From contig NZ_MAQX01000001.1 in assembly GCF_001682865.1 (NCBI RefSeq), forward strand, positions 1,493,290 through 1,557,289: a DNA stretch of 64,000 nt, in the 5' to 3' direction. Shown piece by piece: positions 34,677 to 44,312 of the stretch (position 1 is the first letter of the stretch; each line of letters starts with the position of its first letter). The position numbers and the translations under genes were made by a program. The DNA is from Bacillus sp. FJAT-26390. GTDB taxonomy: Bacteria; Bacillota; Bacilli; Paenibacillales; Paenibacillaceae. The notes beneath the pieces are model-generated. The model had not been told where the DNA came from. It worked only from the letters and a program-made list of their open reading frames with translations, and made no database searches.

Positions 34677-35312
34677 TCAAATACGCTGACGCTTCGTAAT
34701 GAGTTGATAGATTAAATATACACTCATCAGAAAAACCCCATAAACCGCGATGACAACTAGCGATCCCATTGCTCCGGATTGAATGCTATCTCCAAGATAA
34801 GTGAAAACCAATATAAATGGGATTTTACCTAGGAGCGTTGCGGTTAGAAATATTTTGAATGACAAACCAAATGTGCCCGCATAAATATTAATGAGTGCCG
34901 CTGGCATGATGGGGATCAGCCTTGCCAATAAAATCGACCAAAAGACGCGCGTCCGTAAAAAATCATCCATACGGCGTAATTTTTTTGAGTTTTCGAGCCA
35001 AAGCATGCCCATATCCTTAAATAAATACCGCACTAAAAAATACACGAGCACTGCTGCACTCGTCGAAGCTATTAAATTGATGATTCCGCCATTTAACAAC
35101 CCGTATTTCGCGCCAATGATTCCACCAATTAAACCGAATGGCACCCCGGGTACAGCCGCTAGAAGCACAACAATGATAAATACGAGTGGAAAGAAAACAT
35201 CCTCCTCTTCTCTAAGCCACGCGATTAACTCATTCCATTTTAATATCATCACCAACAGAAGCACGATATTGATAAAAACGATCATCCACTTGCTAAAACT
35301 CAAGGGCATCAC
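34677..35312 (-). CDS. VTT-domain (TVP38/TMEM64/DedA-like) membrane protein
   Basis: 211 residues, about six hydrophobic segments. The VTT signature is visible as VPGVPFGLIGGIIGAKYGLL, then RTRVFWSILLARLIPIMPAA (the re-entrant arginine-proline element) and GKIPFILVFTYLGD. Family members move phospholipids such as undecaprenyl phosphate or other lipids across membranes. The start may be GTG (35310-35312) or the adjacent ATG; the ribosome site AAAGG is close to both. Confidence 0.85.
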   Translation of the reverse strand: MMPLSFSKWMIVFINIVLLLVMILKWNELIAWLREEEDVFFPLVFIIVVLLAAVPGVPFGLIGGIIGAKYGLLNGGIINLIASTSAAVLVYFLVRYLFKDMGMLWLENSKKLRRMDDFLRTRVFWSILLARLIPIMPAALINIYAGTFGLSFKIFLTATLLGKIPFILVFTYLGDSIQSGAMGSLVVIAVYGVFLMSVYLIYQLITKRQRI

Positions 35313-35349
35313 CTTTCAATAAAAACGATTAAATCACAGCAGAATAGCA

Positions 35350-36600
35350 TTAAGCCTTCGGAATTCTCGCTACGACTTCTGTACCTGCATTTTGTTCACT
35401 GAGCACCTTTAATTTTCCATTAAATGATTTGATAATTTGGAAGCATACCATCATACCTAAGCCAGTGCCGCTTTCCTTCAAGGAATAATAGGGTGAGCCC
35501 AGTCGGTCTACTTCCTCTTTCGACATCCCTATTCCCTCATCTTTTACACGTATTTCCACATGTGATTGATCCAAAGCGATGCATGAGGCCCAGACCGTTC
35601 CGCTATCAGGTATGGATTCAATCGCGTTTTTCATAATGTTAATTAGGAATTGGTTCATTCTTTGGGCATTTCCGTGAACGATGCAGTTGCTCTCAATATG
35701 GGTTTGGATAATCACGTTTTTGCTTAGCGCATAATTTTGCAACAAAGCCACGGCTCGTCTTAGTTGATCAGCTACGTCCACGTCAACATCTAAATCCGAG
35801 AGCGGTTTCCCAAAACTCAAAAACTGATGAATAATGTTGTTTGCTTGATCCAATTCTTCAATAGACAGCTTAATATACTGCTTCTTCTTATCAGGCATAT
35901 CAGGCGTATCGAGCAGCTGAAGAAAACCCCTGGCTACCTGCATCGGATTACGGATTTCATGGGCAAATACACCTGTTAAATTTCCAATCAGCCGCAGCCT
36001 TTCCGCATTTTGAAGCTCTTTGCGCATCGTATGGATCTCTGCCATGTTCTCATTTAAAGCGGTCATCAACCAAGCTATTCCAGCTGCACATCCGAAGTGC
36101 AAAATTTGCAGCGTTAGGCTCTCAGTTGTAATTCCCTTAAGGACCGAGACAAATACAGTACCCGCCAAGCAATAATACGACGATAGCAAAACGGCAATTT
36201 TAATTCGCTTGTTTTTGCTGGATACTTTAACGAATGTCTTCTGAAAATAAAGAATAACAGAAAATCCACAGGCAATAGCCAGCAGCGAGCTGTAAAAGCC
36301 GGTATCGACGCCTAAATAATATCGATATATAATGACCAAAAGCGATAAGAACACACCTGTTCTTTGACCGCCATACAATGTACCTATCAGCAAGGGAACG
36401 ATTCTGAAGTCATGATGCATGCCGTTTCCGTAACTTATTGGAAATGACATACAAAGGAAAACTGAACTTCCCCAAAGCAAAGCTAGAAAAAGGTTAGTAT
36501 TTTTTCTGATTTGAATATGGCCTAACAAATAGGCCTGATATATGCCAACTGGCACAATGACTAATGATAACTGCAGCAAGAAGTCTTTGATTATGCTCAA
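35350..36600 (-). CDS. Membrane sporulation-type histidine kinase (KinB-like, 5TMR-LYT sensor)
   Basis: 416 residues from the TTG at 36598-36600, behind GGTGAGGTGG; this puts the sequence SIIKDFLLQLSLVIVPVGIY at the N-terminus, as in KinB. A longer in-frame form from 36666 exists. Six hydrophobic helices to ~195 form the 5TMR-LYT module (FPISYGNGMHHDFRIVPLLI; GTLYGGQRTG). HisKA has FAHEIRNPMQVARGFLQLL, then HATPase_c with NIMKNAIESIP, DEGIGM and GTGLGMMVC. It likely phosphorylates Spo0F; no response regulator is adjacent. It follows the VTT protein gene's region but has its own upstream gap with a 0A box. Confidence 0.88.
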   Translation of the reverse strand: MSIIKDFLLQLSLVIVPVGIYQAYLLGHIQIRKNTNLFLALLWGSSVFLCMSFPISYGNGMHHDFRIVPLLIGTLYGGQRTGVFLSLLVIIYRYYLGVDTGFYSSLLAIACGFSVILYFQKTFVKVSSKNKRIKIAVLLSSYYCLAGTVFVSVLKGITTESLTLQILHFGCAAGIAWLMTALNENMAEIHTMRKELQNAERLRLIGNLTGVFAHEIRNPMQVARGFLQLLDTPDMPDKKKQYIKLSIEELDQANNIIHQFLSFGKPLSDLDVDVDVADQLRRAVALLQNYALSKNVIIQTHIESNCIVHGNAQRMNQFLINIMKNAIESIPDSGTVWASCIALDQSHVEIRVKDEGIGMSKEEVDRLGSPYYSLKESGTGLGMMVCFQIIKSFNGKLKVLSEQNAGTEVVARIPKA

Positions 36601-36738
36601 ATGCCGCCACCTCACCATCCATTTGAATAACATGGACATGCATCTTTTATCTAACACAAAGCCCAATTATTTGCTAAATAAATTGTACAATGAACATGAA
36701 GAAATTAACAAGATTCCGAATAAAAAAGTGAATGTTGC

Positions 36739-36745
36739 TGTCGAA
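36739..36745. promoter_or_regulatory. Possible Spo0A box upstream of the KinB-like kinase
   Basis: TGTCGAA is the exact reverse complement of the TTCGACA box, ~140 bp before the kinase start, in the 290-bp divergent gap shared with the free-Met-R-sulfoxide reductase gene. The match is short; support comes from its partner at 33402. Confidence 0.4.
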
Positions 36746-36891
36746 TTTAGCGTTATACTTTGACGGCATATCGTAAATCGGTTTTGAGTATTGCTTTTTC
36801 TACCCATGGGTGAAAAATTTATTGTATGTTAAACTATATGAACAACAAGCAATAGCAGATTTAACACCTTATACGATAAAGGAGTCGAATT

Positions 36892-37371
36892 ATGTTTCAT
36901 CCTGAACAATACGAAGGAACTCTCGAACAAAAATACGAGCTAGCGATCCGCCAGCTACAAGCCTTGCTGGATGGTGAAACCGATGTTATTTCTAATCTGG
37001 CTAATGCATCGGCGTTGCTAAATCAATTTTTAGATAATATCAATTGGGTTGGATTTTACATCTATCGGGGGAATGAGCTCGTTGTGGGACCGTTTCAAGG
37101 CTTGCCGGCCTGCGTTCGTATCCCGTTACATCGAGGCGTCTGCGGGAAAGCTGCAAGCGAAAGACTGACCGTCAGAGTTGGAAATGTCCATGAGTTCCCG
37201 GGACATATCGCATGCGACTCCGCTTCTCAATCAGAAATTGTTATTCCTATCATAAAAGACGGCGAGTTGTTCGGCGTTCTCGATATTGATAGCCCTGTGC
37301 TCGATCGCTTTGATGAGGTTGACCAGCATTACCTAGAGAAGTTCGTCAATCAATTAATCACCTATTTATAA
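36892..37371 (+). CDS. msrC: Free methionine-R-sulfoxide reductase, GAF-domain type (fRMsr)
   Basis: 159 residues, a single GAF domain of the usual length. The three catalytic cysteines are present in PACVRIPLHRGVCG and HIACDSASQSEIVIPI. WVGFYI, GPFQG and FGVLDIDSP are also diagnostic. The enzyme reduces free L-methionine-R-sulfoxide in the cytosol using thioredoxin. Start ATG after AAAGGAGTCGAATT. Single gene, divergent from the KinB-like kinase. Confidence 0.93.
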   Translation: MFHPEQYEGTLEQKYELAIRQLQALLDGETDVISNLANASALLNQFLDNINWVGFYIYRGNELVVGPFQGLPACVRIPLHRGVCGKAASERLTVRVGNVHEFPGHIACDSASQSEIVIPIIKDGELFGVLDIDSPVLDRFDEVDQHYLEKFVNQLITYL

Positions 37372-37433
37372 TTTGAAAAAGCTTCGAGTAATCGTATTTT
37401 AGCGGTCGCAGCCTTAGAAAATTTAGTTGTCTG

Positions 37434-37470
37434 AAAAAAAAACGAGCCTCAGAATCGCTTCTCGAGGCTC
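37434..37470 (-). terminator. Terminator of the APH-family gene
   Basis: GAGCCTC (37444-37450) and GAGGCTC (37464-37470) form a stem; nine A on the plus strand (37434-37442) give a U-tract for minus-strand transcripts. Confidence 0.7.
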
Positions 37471-37505
37471 TTCCTATTAATCTGCATAACAAGTTCTTGC
37501 GATAT

Positions 37506-38369
37506 TTATGGTTTATTCGGTGTTTTCGCTTCGGATCGAATATCATCTCGAATCATAGCAACCAGTTTTGCAACTTGCTCGTCCGATAATGCACCCGACG
37601 CGATTGAACGTGCGGCGGCCGGAACGTACCAAGCCCGTATCTCTTCCTCTGTTACCCCGGATAGCTTACCGTACTCGTCGACGAAAATTTCATAGGCTGC
37701 ATGACGCCAAGTTTCAAAAAAAGCAATGACGGCAGCCGGTGTTTCCGGTGGCAAGACGGCATATTCAATCATCACACAAACTTCCGCGACGTCTGCGGCT
37801 GGGTTGCCAAGCGAAGCATGCATCCAGTCTACCATGAACGGCATACCGTTTCTTAATATCAAATTGCCTGGATTCGTGTCACCGTGGCAAAGCTGTCGTT
37901 TAACAGGCAAAAGATCCATATACGCATGGATGGAAGTGATTTCGTCATTGGTAAATGCTGCAGGCCGGCCGATAATCGCTTTTAAATGCTCCATTTGTTC
38001 AGTAGCTACGCCGGAGACGTTTGCTTTGTGAATGTCATTCAGCACTCTCGCATATTTTCGTAGATCGCTGTCTGCCTCGTTAAAATCGATCACTCGAAAA
38101 GAATACAAATGTTCAAATATTCGGTTCAAGATCGTTTCCCCGACTATCTTTTCGAAAATAATACCGTGGCGCCCATCACAGGTCACAAGTTCAAACGGGC
38201 GAGCGGCTGGAAGCCCGCTTTCCCAAGCAGCGGAGCAGTTCCGATATTCGAGCTGAACAGCTTCCGGCGGCGTGCTTGAATGAAACAGCTTGACGACTTT
38301 GTCGTCGCCACCCCATTCGTAAACTTCACAACTTGAGCCTATACCTATACATTTGCCTAGCATCGTCAA
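37506..38369 (-). CDS. Aminoglycoside/choline-phosphotransferase-family kinase (APH fold)
   Basis: 287 residues from the TTG at 38367-38369, eight bases after AAGGAGG; a longer in-frame form to 38429 lacks a comparable site. The nucleotide-binding loop IGIGSSCEVYEW, catalytic QLCHGDTNPGNLIL (HGD...N) and metal-binding MVDWMHASLGNPAAD place it in the APH family. Many members phosphorylate small alcohols such as homoserine, choline or drugs; nothing here fixes the substrate. Single-gene unit with its own terminator. Confidence 0.85.
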   Translation of the reverse strand: MTMLGKCIGIGSSCEVYEWGGDDKVVKLFHSSTPPEAVQLEYRNCSAAWESGLPAARPFELVTCDGRHGIIFEKIVGETILNRIFEHLYSFRVIDFNEADSDLRKYARVLNDIHKANVSGVATEQMEHLKAIIGRPAAFTNDEITSIHAYMDLLPVKRQLCHGDTNPGNLILRNGMPFMVDWMHASLGNPAADVAEVCVMIEYAVLPPETPAAVIAFFETWRHAAYEIFVDEYGKLSGVTEEEIRAWYVPAAARSIASGALSDEQVAKLVAMIRDDIRSEAKTPNKP

Positions 38370-38527
38370 CTGAAAGACCTCCTTATAACGATCGGTCATC
38401 CTAGGGTTACTCTCCAACTTAAAATTCACAATAATAGTATAATAATCCGTCTACTAATACCTCCGTCTGGGGATGTAGTTGTTAGAATTTGTAGAGACAA
38501 CTTCAGGAATGACTCGCATAATGGGCA

Positions 38528-39352
38528 CTATTTAAAATGACCTCGAGGCTTTTTACCGCTCCATCTCTCGTCCACCTTCTCGTTTACCGATTGATATCTC
38601 GCATCTACGCTGATTCGATACTGGTTTGTCGTATTCTCGAGCGAACAATGAAGCAAATACATCCCAAAGATGAGAACATCTCCAGCTTGAAAAGCCATTG
38701 TCGCCCACTTGCCGCCGAATTTTTCCGTAATTACAAGCGGATCATCCGTATAGTGGCCAATGCCATCCCGGTCCGAATCCTTCGAGCCGTACGTGCGCTT
38801 CAATTGTTCAAACCGGTGCGATCCGAGACAGATGGCGAGACCACCCATCTCAAGCGAAACGTCACCTAGAGGAGACCAAACGGTGTATACATGCTGTGTG
38901 CCTCTGCCCATATACACAATGTCATAGTGAGCCCCTGTGAAATCTCCTTTTCCAACGGCTCTGAGCCATTTATATCGATAAGTAAGAGCTTGCTCGCGAA
39001 GGAAATCATCGAAGAAGCGCATCACATGCTCCCCGTTCAATACGTTAAGCAATTCAGGCAAATCCTCGTTGGTGCCACCCATAAAAATACTTCTGCTGCC
39101 ATCGGCCATGACTCCTTCCTCAAGCAGCGTGTCCCGAGCGATCTTCCCGGTTCTGTCCATTTTCTCTAAAATGCTCATTCGGGCACGAAGCACTTGTTCC
39201 CGTTCATGAAACCCGCGAATCAGCAAATATCCGTCATCCTCCATCCGCTGACGCAGTGCCGCCATATCATGGATAATATCGTTTGAGCTTCTCAATTCAG
39301 TTAAGTGCGGACCATTCATCTCGAGTTCACGACTGCCTACCTTGACCATCAT
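38528..39352 (-). CDS. Phytanoyl-CoA dioxygenase (PhyH)-family Fe(II)/2-oxoglutarate oxygenase
   Basis: About 274 residues from the ATG at 39350-39352, ten bases after GGGGAG; the upstream in-frame ATG/TTG pair is less likely. The iron facial triad is visible: H-x-D in FTGAHYDIVYMGRG and a distal His in GMYLLHCSLENTTNQYRISV, with Arg for 2-oxoglutarate. A glycine-rich GGLAICLGSHRFEQL segment is typical of PhyH. The substrate is unknown. It is divergent from an AraC-type gene, which probably activates it. Confidence 0.85.
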   Translation of the reverse strand: MMVKVGSRELEMNGPHLTELRSSNDIIHDMAALRQRMEDDGYLLIRGFHEREQVLRARMSILEKMDRTGKIARDTLLEEGVMADGSRSIFMGGTNEDLPELLNVLNGEHVMRFFDDFLREQALTYRYKWLRAVGKGDFTGAHYDIVYMGRGTQHVYTVWSPLGDVSLEMGGLAICLGSHRFEQLKRTYGSKDSDRDGIGHYTDDPLVITEKFGGKWATMAFQAGDVLIFGMYLLHCSLENTTNQYRISVDARYQSVNEKVDERWSGKKPRGHFK

Positions 39353-39556
39353 TGCGAATACACTCCCCTGCCAATTTGTCATCAAATTATTCTCAATTTT
39401 GTTTGCTTTCTATAAGTTGATTGTAGGTTAAATCAAGGTGCTCATCCATGGATAACGGTATTTATTTCATGTATAATTGTACAAAAGATGATCCAATAAA
39501 TGTATATAAGCCAATGTTTCAATGTATTTTAGAACTTATTAGAGGTGACAGACACA

Positions 39557-40390
39557 ATGTCCTACATGAACATCCCCTATGGTTTAGAAGGAAAATCAAT
39601 TCCTCCTTGCCATTTTAATTCCATCTGGAAAGTACAAGCAAACGACGCGTACCAAGTAACCAAAGGAGAGGGATTCGCTGCCCCCGGCTTGTTTATTACC
39701 TATAACGGAAAAGGAACCCTGACTCAATTAACAGATCGGATTGAACTGAATGCAGGTTCATATTTTTTCGTTCAGGAAGCTGTTGCGTCTACTTATAGGT
39801 GTCAAAATGATGATTGGAAGTTCTATTTTCTTGACTTCAGCAGCCTGGAAATCGCGCACTTTCTCCAGCTTCCCGTCGGTGAGGTCCTTTCAACGGATAA
39901 AATGACAGAGGCCATTCAACTCTGTGAGCGAATGATTGACAATCTGATTGCACAGCCGACCGGATACGCTTATACCGCTAATATTTTGCTGCAAGAAATA
40001 CTGCTCTTGTTCGCCCGGGAACTATCGATAGAAGATACGTTCCGTCATACGGAGCTGAGCAAGATCCTAATCGATATGCATAAAAATATGGACAAGCCAT
40101 TCCGGGTCGAGGAATTCGTGAAAAAAAGCGGCTTGTCCCGCACGTCTTTCTTTACCCGTTTTCGTTCCATAACCGGACTGTCTCCAAGCAACTATATGTT
40201 AAAGCTAAAGCTGGAGTCGGCAAAAGCATCCCTCGAAACGACAAATTTGTCGGTTAAGGAAATCGCAGCTACGCTGCATTTTTATGACGAATTTCACTTT
40301 TCAAAACTGTTTAAAAGAAGCTGCGGACTATCGCCAACCGCATTTCGCCGCCTGAAAGTATCGGGACGGCAGCCACCGGAGTTTTCTTAG
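39557..40390 (+). CDS. AraC-family transcriptional regulator
   Basis: 277 residues. The start is the ATG at 39557 behind AGAGGTG; an earlier GTG overlaps that site. N-terminal cupin-like ligand domain (~10-140) with GEGFAAPGLFITYNGKGTLT; C-terminal double HTH (~175-275) with FRVEEFVKKSGLSRTSFFTR and LSVKEIAATLHFYDEFHFSK. Likely activates the divergent PhyH dioxygenase gene through the 204-bp region between them. Confidence 0.9.
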   Translation: MSYMNIPYGLEGKSIPPCHFNSIWKVQANDAYQVTKGEGFAAPGLFITYNGKGTLTQLTDRIELNAGSYFFVQEAVASTYRCQNDDWKFYFLDFSSLEIAHFLQLPVGEVLSTDKMTEAIQLCERMIDNLIAQPTGYAYTANILLQEILLLFARELSIEDTFRHTELSKILIDMHKNMDKPFRVEEFVKKSGLSRTSFFTRFRSITGLSPSNYMLKLKLESAKASLETTNLSVKEIAATLHFYDEFHFSKLFKRSCGLSPTAFRRLKVSGRQPPEFS

Positions 40391-40414
40391 AGCATTTGAT
40401 TTTGAGCATTAAAA

Positions 40415-40453
40415 AATCGCCCATCCGCCGATATAGCCGGCGAATAGGCGATT
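40415..40453. terminator. Bidirectional terminator between AraC and DUF817 genes
   Basis: The stem AATCGCC...CCGCCG / CGGCG...GGCGAT has A-rich flank on the left, serving the convergent AraC and DUF817 genes. Confidence 0.65.
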
Positions 40454-40466
40454 AGCTCTACCTAAA

Positions 40467-41240
40467 TCAATCGTTTTTTGTTCGATTAGCTTTAACATAT
40501 TTAAGCTGGGCCACGATGATGACGCTAATGATAACTAGGAGGAACCACGAGCTGATCTTGCTGAAACTAACCAACTGCCAGGTTTGATGCTGATCAGGGT
40601 ATTTCCAAGCATCAAAAAATGTAGCTATATTCTCCGCTAGCCAGATAAAAAAACCTACAAGGATAAAGGCGAGCGTTAAATGCATTCGATAAGCAGTAGT
40701 CCGTACCCGATATATAATCCGTGTTTTCCAAAAGACGATAAATACAAGCGCAGTCAGCCACCAACGAAAATCAGGAATAAAGTGATGCGTAAAAAAGTTG
40801 AAATAGATCGCCCCTCCAAGCAGAGCCGCAGGCGTAAGCCCCGGCCACCCTGTCATGTCCATTCGCAGTCTCCGCCATACCTGGCACATAAAGCTTGCTA
40901 CACTTGCATACATAAATCCGCTATAGAGCGGGACACCGAGCAGCTTCGTATATCCTGGCTCAGGATATTCCCACGATCCCATCGATACTTTATAGATTTC
41001 CAGACACAGACCAATAATGTGAAAAATACAGATTACTTTGATTTCATCAAGCGTCTCTAATCCGCTGCGGTACATGAAATATTGCACACCAAGCAGAATC
41101 AGAAGAATGGCATCATAACGATAAATGAAGGGCAGCTCTATTACGCTTGAGAGAGCTAAAGTTCCAAAGATCGCAACAGGAAAAATGCAGCTCATCGCCT
41201 GATGATAACCAAAATGCAAGAGTTGAATGATCGGTTTCAA
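40467..41240 (-). CDS. DUF817-family integral membrane protein
   Basis: 257 residues with about eight hydrophobic helices. The family signature region CLEIYKVSMGSWEYPEPGYT, then GVPLYSGFMYASVASFMCQV, and FFTHHFIPDFRWWL is present; it resembles Bacillus subtilis YoaT. Function is unknown. Start TTG with GGAGATAAACAGAA upstream. Likely monocistronic; the 206-bp gap to the TelA gene shows nothing notable. Confidence 0.85.
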   Translation of the reverse strand: MKPIIQLLHFGYHQAMSCIFPVAIFGTLALSSVIELPFIYRYDAILLILLGVQYFMYRSGLETLDEIKVICIFHIIGLCLEIYKVSMGSWEYPEPGYTKLLGVPLYSGFMYASVASFMCQVWRRLRMDMTGWPGLTPAALLGGAIYFNFFTHHFIPDFRWWLTALVFIVFWKTRIIYRVRTTAYRMHLTLAFILVGFFIWLAENIATFFDAWKYPDQHQTWQLVSFSKISSWFLLVIISVIIVAQLKYVKANRTKND

Positions 41241-41446
41241 TTCTGTTTATCTCCTCTGCATGCCCAATTAATCGTACGATTCATCAAATGGACATGTGTA
41301 ATCGCGATGTAGGCCGCTCATTTGACTTAAACCAAGAATAAAGGTGAAATCCCTATTGATAAAGAGAAAGTTTCTCGTTTAATATTTCTTATTTTGGGTT
41401 AGTCTACATCGTTTTGAGATGCTAAACAAAAATAAAATACCAAGTC

Positions 41447-42586
41447 CTATAACCCTAATTTTTGACCTTTCTCCAGCCTTAGAATTCTGCTTTCCCCTTC
41501 ATTAGCCAGCTCTCTAAACTGATTTATGGTTTCACGCATCCTTGGGAGCGCCTCCTGCTTATACGTACTAATCGAATCCAGCGCCGACAGCACATCAACA
41601 AACGCCTGTTTCATCGTATCGACTGAAATATTCGTTTCGAGTGACTGCTTTTGGATTGCTGCGCCCTGATCCTTCAGCATTTTTGAAGTGCCGCTTATTA
41701 GATTGTCAGTAGTCTGATTGAGAAGCTCAATCTTTTTAAGGACAATTCTCTGATTGTAGAGGGCGCTTGCCACCGTAACTGAGATTTTCAAGGCGGAGAC
41801 CGTAACGTTTCTAGCTCTGTCTACCCCTCTGATGAGCTCCTTATTATTTCTCATAACAACCTCAATGGCCATGATCCCCTGCTGATTAACGACCAACATT
41901 TGCTGCAAATCCATGAGGCGCTGGCGCAAAGGAAACAATACCTCCTCCGTGATAAAGAGAATTTTATCTTCAGACTCCTGGCGAAGCTTTGCCGCTTCAA
42001 TCTGAGACTCAATCTCAGCATCCATTAACACGCCTAGCTGGATTTCCTTTTGAAGCTTTTTAGTGAGCTCCCTGAGCCCATACTGTTCGAGCTCCAAAGT
42101 TGTGTTATCATTCTTTAATACCGTTTTCCCCTTATCCAAAGATAATATAATGTCCGAAATGACCGCATCCGCTTTCTGGTATTTCACAAAATAACGCCGT
42201 AATGGGTTAAACAGCATGCCTAACAGACCGTTTTTGGCAAAATCCACGACGCTTGGATCTAAATCTTTTAGCTGAAGATGCAGCTCCGTCAAGCCCTTGG
42301 CTACTTGCCCGCCTTCATCCCCTGTTTTGGATAAGTTTCCTACAGCTACTTGTAAGAGAGCATTTTTTTCCGAGGACGACCTCATTGATCCCATTCCGAA
42401 ACTATCAATGGATTGCAGCACCGCTCTCCGCTTCTCCAATGACTCCATATCGAGTGCCAAAATCGTTGAAACGTTGTTTAAGGCCAGCTCTTTTAGCTGC
42501 TTTATTTCCTCAGGCTCAGGCTTTACCTGCTCCTCGATCGCCGATTTCAGCTTCTCCTCGCTGATTACTTCCATCGTAAAAGACAT
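41447..42586 (-). CDS. TelA-family toxic anion resistance protein
   Basis: 379 residues, largely helical, soluble, no signal. Family features include the long coiled coils (LRELTKKLQKEIQLGVLMDA; EDKILFITEEVLFPLRQRLM), MVVNQQGIMAIEVVMRNNKE and the invariant NVTVSALKISVTVASALYNQ. TelA proteins are linked to tellurite and cell-envelope antibiotic tolerance, but the mechanism is unclear. The start ATG has GAGGAGG seven bases upstream. It is the last gene of a three-gene unit (membrane protein, VWA protein, TelA), with 25-bp and 12-bp gaps. Confidence 0.9.
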   Translation of the reverse strand: MSFTMEVISEEKLKSAIEEQVKPEPEEIKQLKELALNNVSTILALDMESLEKRRAVLQSIDSFGMGSMRSSSEKNALLQVAVGNLSKTGDEGGQVAKGLTELHLQLKDLDPSVVDFAKNGLLGMLFNPLRRYFVKYQKADAVISDIILSLDKGKTVLKNDNTTLELEQYGLRELTKKLQKEIQLGVLMDAEIESQIEAAKLRQESEDKILFITEEVLFPLRQRLMDLQQMLVVNQQGIMAIEVVMRNNKELIRGVDRARNVTVSALKISVTVASALYNQRIVLKKIELLNQTTDNLISGTSKMLKDQGAAIQKQSLETNISVDTMKQAFVDVLSALDSISTYKQEALPRMRETINQFRELANEGESRILRLEKGQKLGL

Positions 42587-42611
42587 TGCAGCGCCTCCTC
42601 ATTGGTTCGTA

Positions 42612-44300
42612 TTACATCTGAACGTTGAGCAAATTGCCGATCTTATAAACAACATCCTCTGTATCTGCGTTGATGCTTGCCGCCTCATTAATGCTTGAAA
42701 TGCTTTGAAGAGCCTTGATGTTCGCATTATAGCCAATCGTATAGACAGGGATGTTGAACGTCTCAATCAATCCTCTGATATCCTTAAGCGAATGCCCTTC
42801 ATTCGTCTCTCCATCGCTCAAGACAAAGATCAGCGGCTTCACCTCCGGATGCAAAGCCACCTCATCCTGAAGCATTTTCATCGCCACCACGATGCCGTCA
42901 AAAGTAGCTGTCCCCCCGCTGGCCTGAAGACTGTTTATCGCTCCGACAAACATGGACTGCTGATTCGTGTCGTACTTCCCGATAGGAAGATTGATGGCAA
43001 CATCGCTGGAGTAAGAAACAAAACCAATACTATTGTCACGGCCTAAATACTTTTGTCCTTTCAATAACGATTCCTTCAATCGGTTCAACGGTTCACCGCC
43101 CATGCTTCCCGACACATCAGCTACGAACACGGCCGCGATCGGCTTGCTCCCATCCTTCTTCTCCTTCCACAGCTTCTGCGCGGCAGACAAGAGACTGCCA
43201 TCCACCACTTCAAGCTCAGACTGATAATCTTGAAGACCATTAAAACCCTTCTCCTCAGCTATACGCTGATATTTTTCCTGCTCAACAAAATCGGCAAACT
43301 TCTGTATTATCTCCAACTTATCATTGGGCAGATCACCCAAAGCGTAAAGCGGACTGTCATGCCTAACGCCAAAAGGAGTGAACACATAACCTGCTTTAAA
43401 ATCCGTTGCATTCACAAAGGTTTGATATTCTAAAACAAAAGCATCCAGCATGCCTGTCTTTGCTGCGTCACGCATTTGCAGCGTGGTTGATGCAATAAAA
43501 GGGACATTGGCCTGAAACTTCTCGAAGCCTTGAACCGCTTTCTCCCCAAGAAGGTCAGTGCTGTCAAAGGTTCTGAGGGCAGTCACCAGAAAATTTAAAC
43601 CTGTAGAACTGGCAAAAGGATCTGTATACCCCATAGCCAGCTCATTATCCGCAATCGCATCTGTAACCGTCTTAATATTCAGAGCACCATACTTGCTTAC
43701 CAGCTCATCATACTTTTTCTTTGTTGTTACAATACCCGTAACATTACCGACAAGACGCTTAGATACAAGCTGAGCAGCGATTCCATCCGATTTAACCATT
43801 TCTCCCCATAGTTCATTTGAAGGGGTAAATCCATCTGGTACATATTTACCTGACCTTATATATTCGGTAGCTGTACCTGAAGCGATATTACGGATCATGA
43901 CAGATACCGGTTTTCCATTTATCGAGATATTGGATTTATTGAAATCGGTGGCCACTTCATTTAACCAGCCGTCAACACCTGTACCAGATTTCTCTGTGGA
44001 TGAGAAAATTTCTACGAAGCTGTCGGTCGTATTGGTTACCGATACTGGGAACTTAGAAATATCGGGTAATGAATCGCCGATCTCTACAGGATCAAGGTCG
44101 ATTTGGCCCTTTATCTGTTCCGTAGTCGTCACAGAAACATCTTTATATAGTTTATCAAGCTTTTTAGCCGCATCCTCCGAGGTGACCTGAGTCTGGGTTT
44201 TGCCTAAATTGGACGTTAAACTGATCCCTAAATATACAAGTAAAAATACAATCACAGCAATCGAGACTAACACCACAAAAGCTTTTCCTTTACCTGCCAT
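42612..44300 (-). CDS. Membrane-anchored substrate-binding-protein-like/VWA fusion protein
   Basis: 562 residues. One N-terminal membrane helix (~8-28) leaves the rest outside. Residues ~85-360 resemble an extracellular solute-binding protein (VEIFSSTEKSGTGVDGWLNE; NELAMGYTDPFASSTGLNFL). Residues ~385-555 are a von Willebrand factor A domain with an intact MIDAS D395-V-S-G-S399, a downstream Thr in GGTATFDG and SDGETNEG. The combination suggests metal-dependent protein or ligand binding at the surface. Middle gene of the TelA unit. Start ATG behind AGAGGGGACAGCT. Confidence 0.88.
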   Translation of the reverse strand: MAGKGKAFVVLVSIAVIVFLLVYLGISLTSNLGKTQTQVTSEDAAKKLDKLYKDVSVTTTEQIKGQIDLDPVEIGDSLPDISKFPVSVTNTTDSFVEIFSSTEKSGTGVDGWLNEVATDFNKSNISINGKPVSVMIRNIASGTATEYIRSGKYVPDGFTPSNELWGEMVKSDGIAAQLVSKRLVGNVTGIVTTKKKYDELVSKYGALNIKTVTDAIADNELAMGYTDPFASSTGLNFLVTALRTFDSTDLLGEKAVQGFEKFQANVPFIASTTLQMRDAAKTGMLDAFVLEYQTFVNATDFKAGYVFTPFGVRHDSPLYALGDLPNDKLEIIQKFADFVEQEKYQRIAEEKGFNGLQDYQSELEVVDGSLLSAAQKLWKEKKDGSKPIAAVFVADVSGSMGGEPLNRLKESLLKGQKYLGRDNSIGFVSYSSDVAINLPIGKYDTNQQSMFVGAINSLQASGGTATFDGIVVAMKMLQDEVALHPEVKPLIFVLSDGETNEGHSLKDIRGLIETFNIPVYTIGYNANIKALQSISSINEAASINADTEDVVYKIGNLLNVQM

Positions 44301-44312
44301 AGCTGTCCCCTC

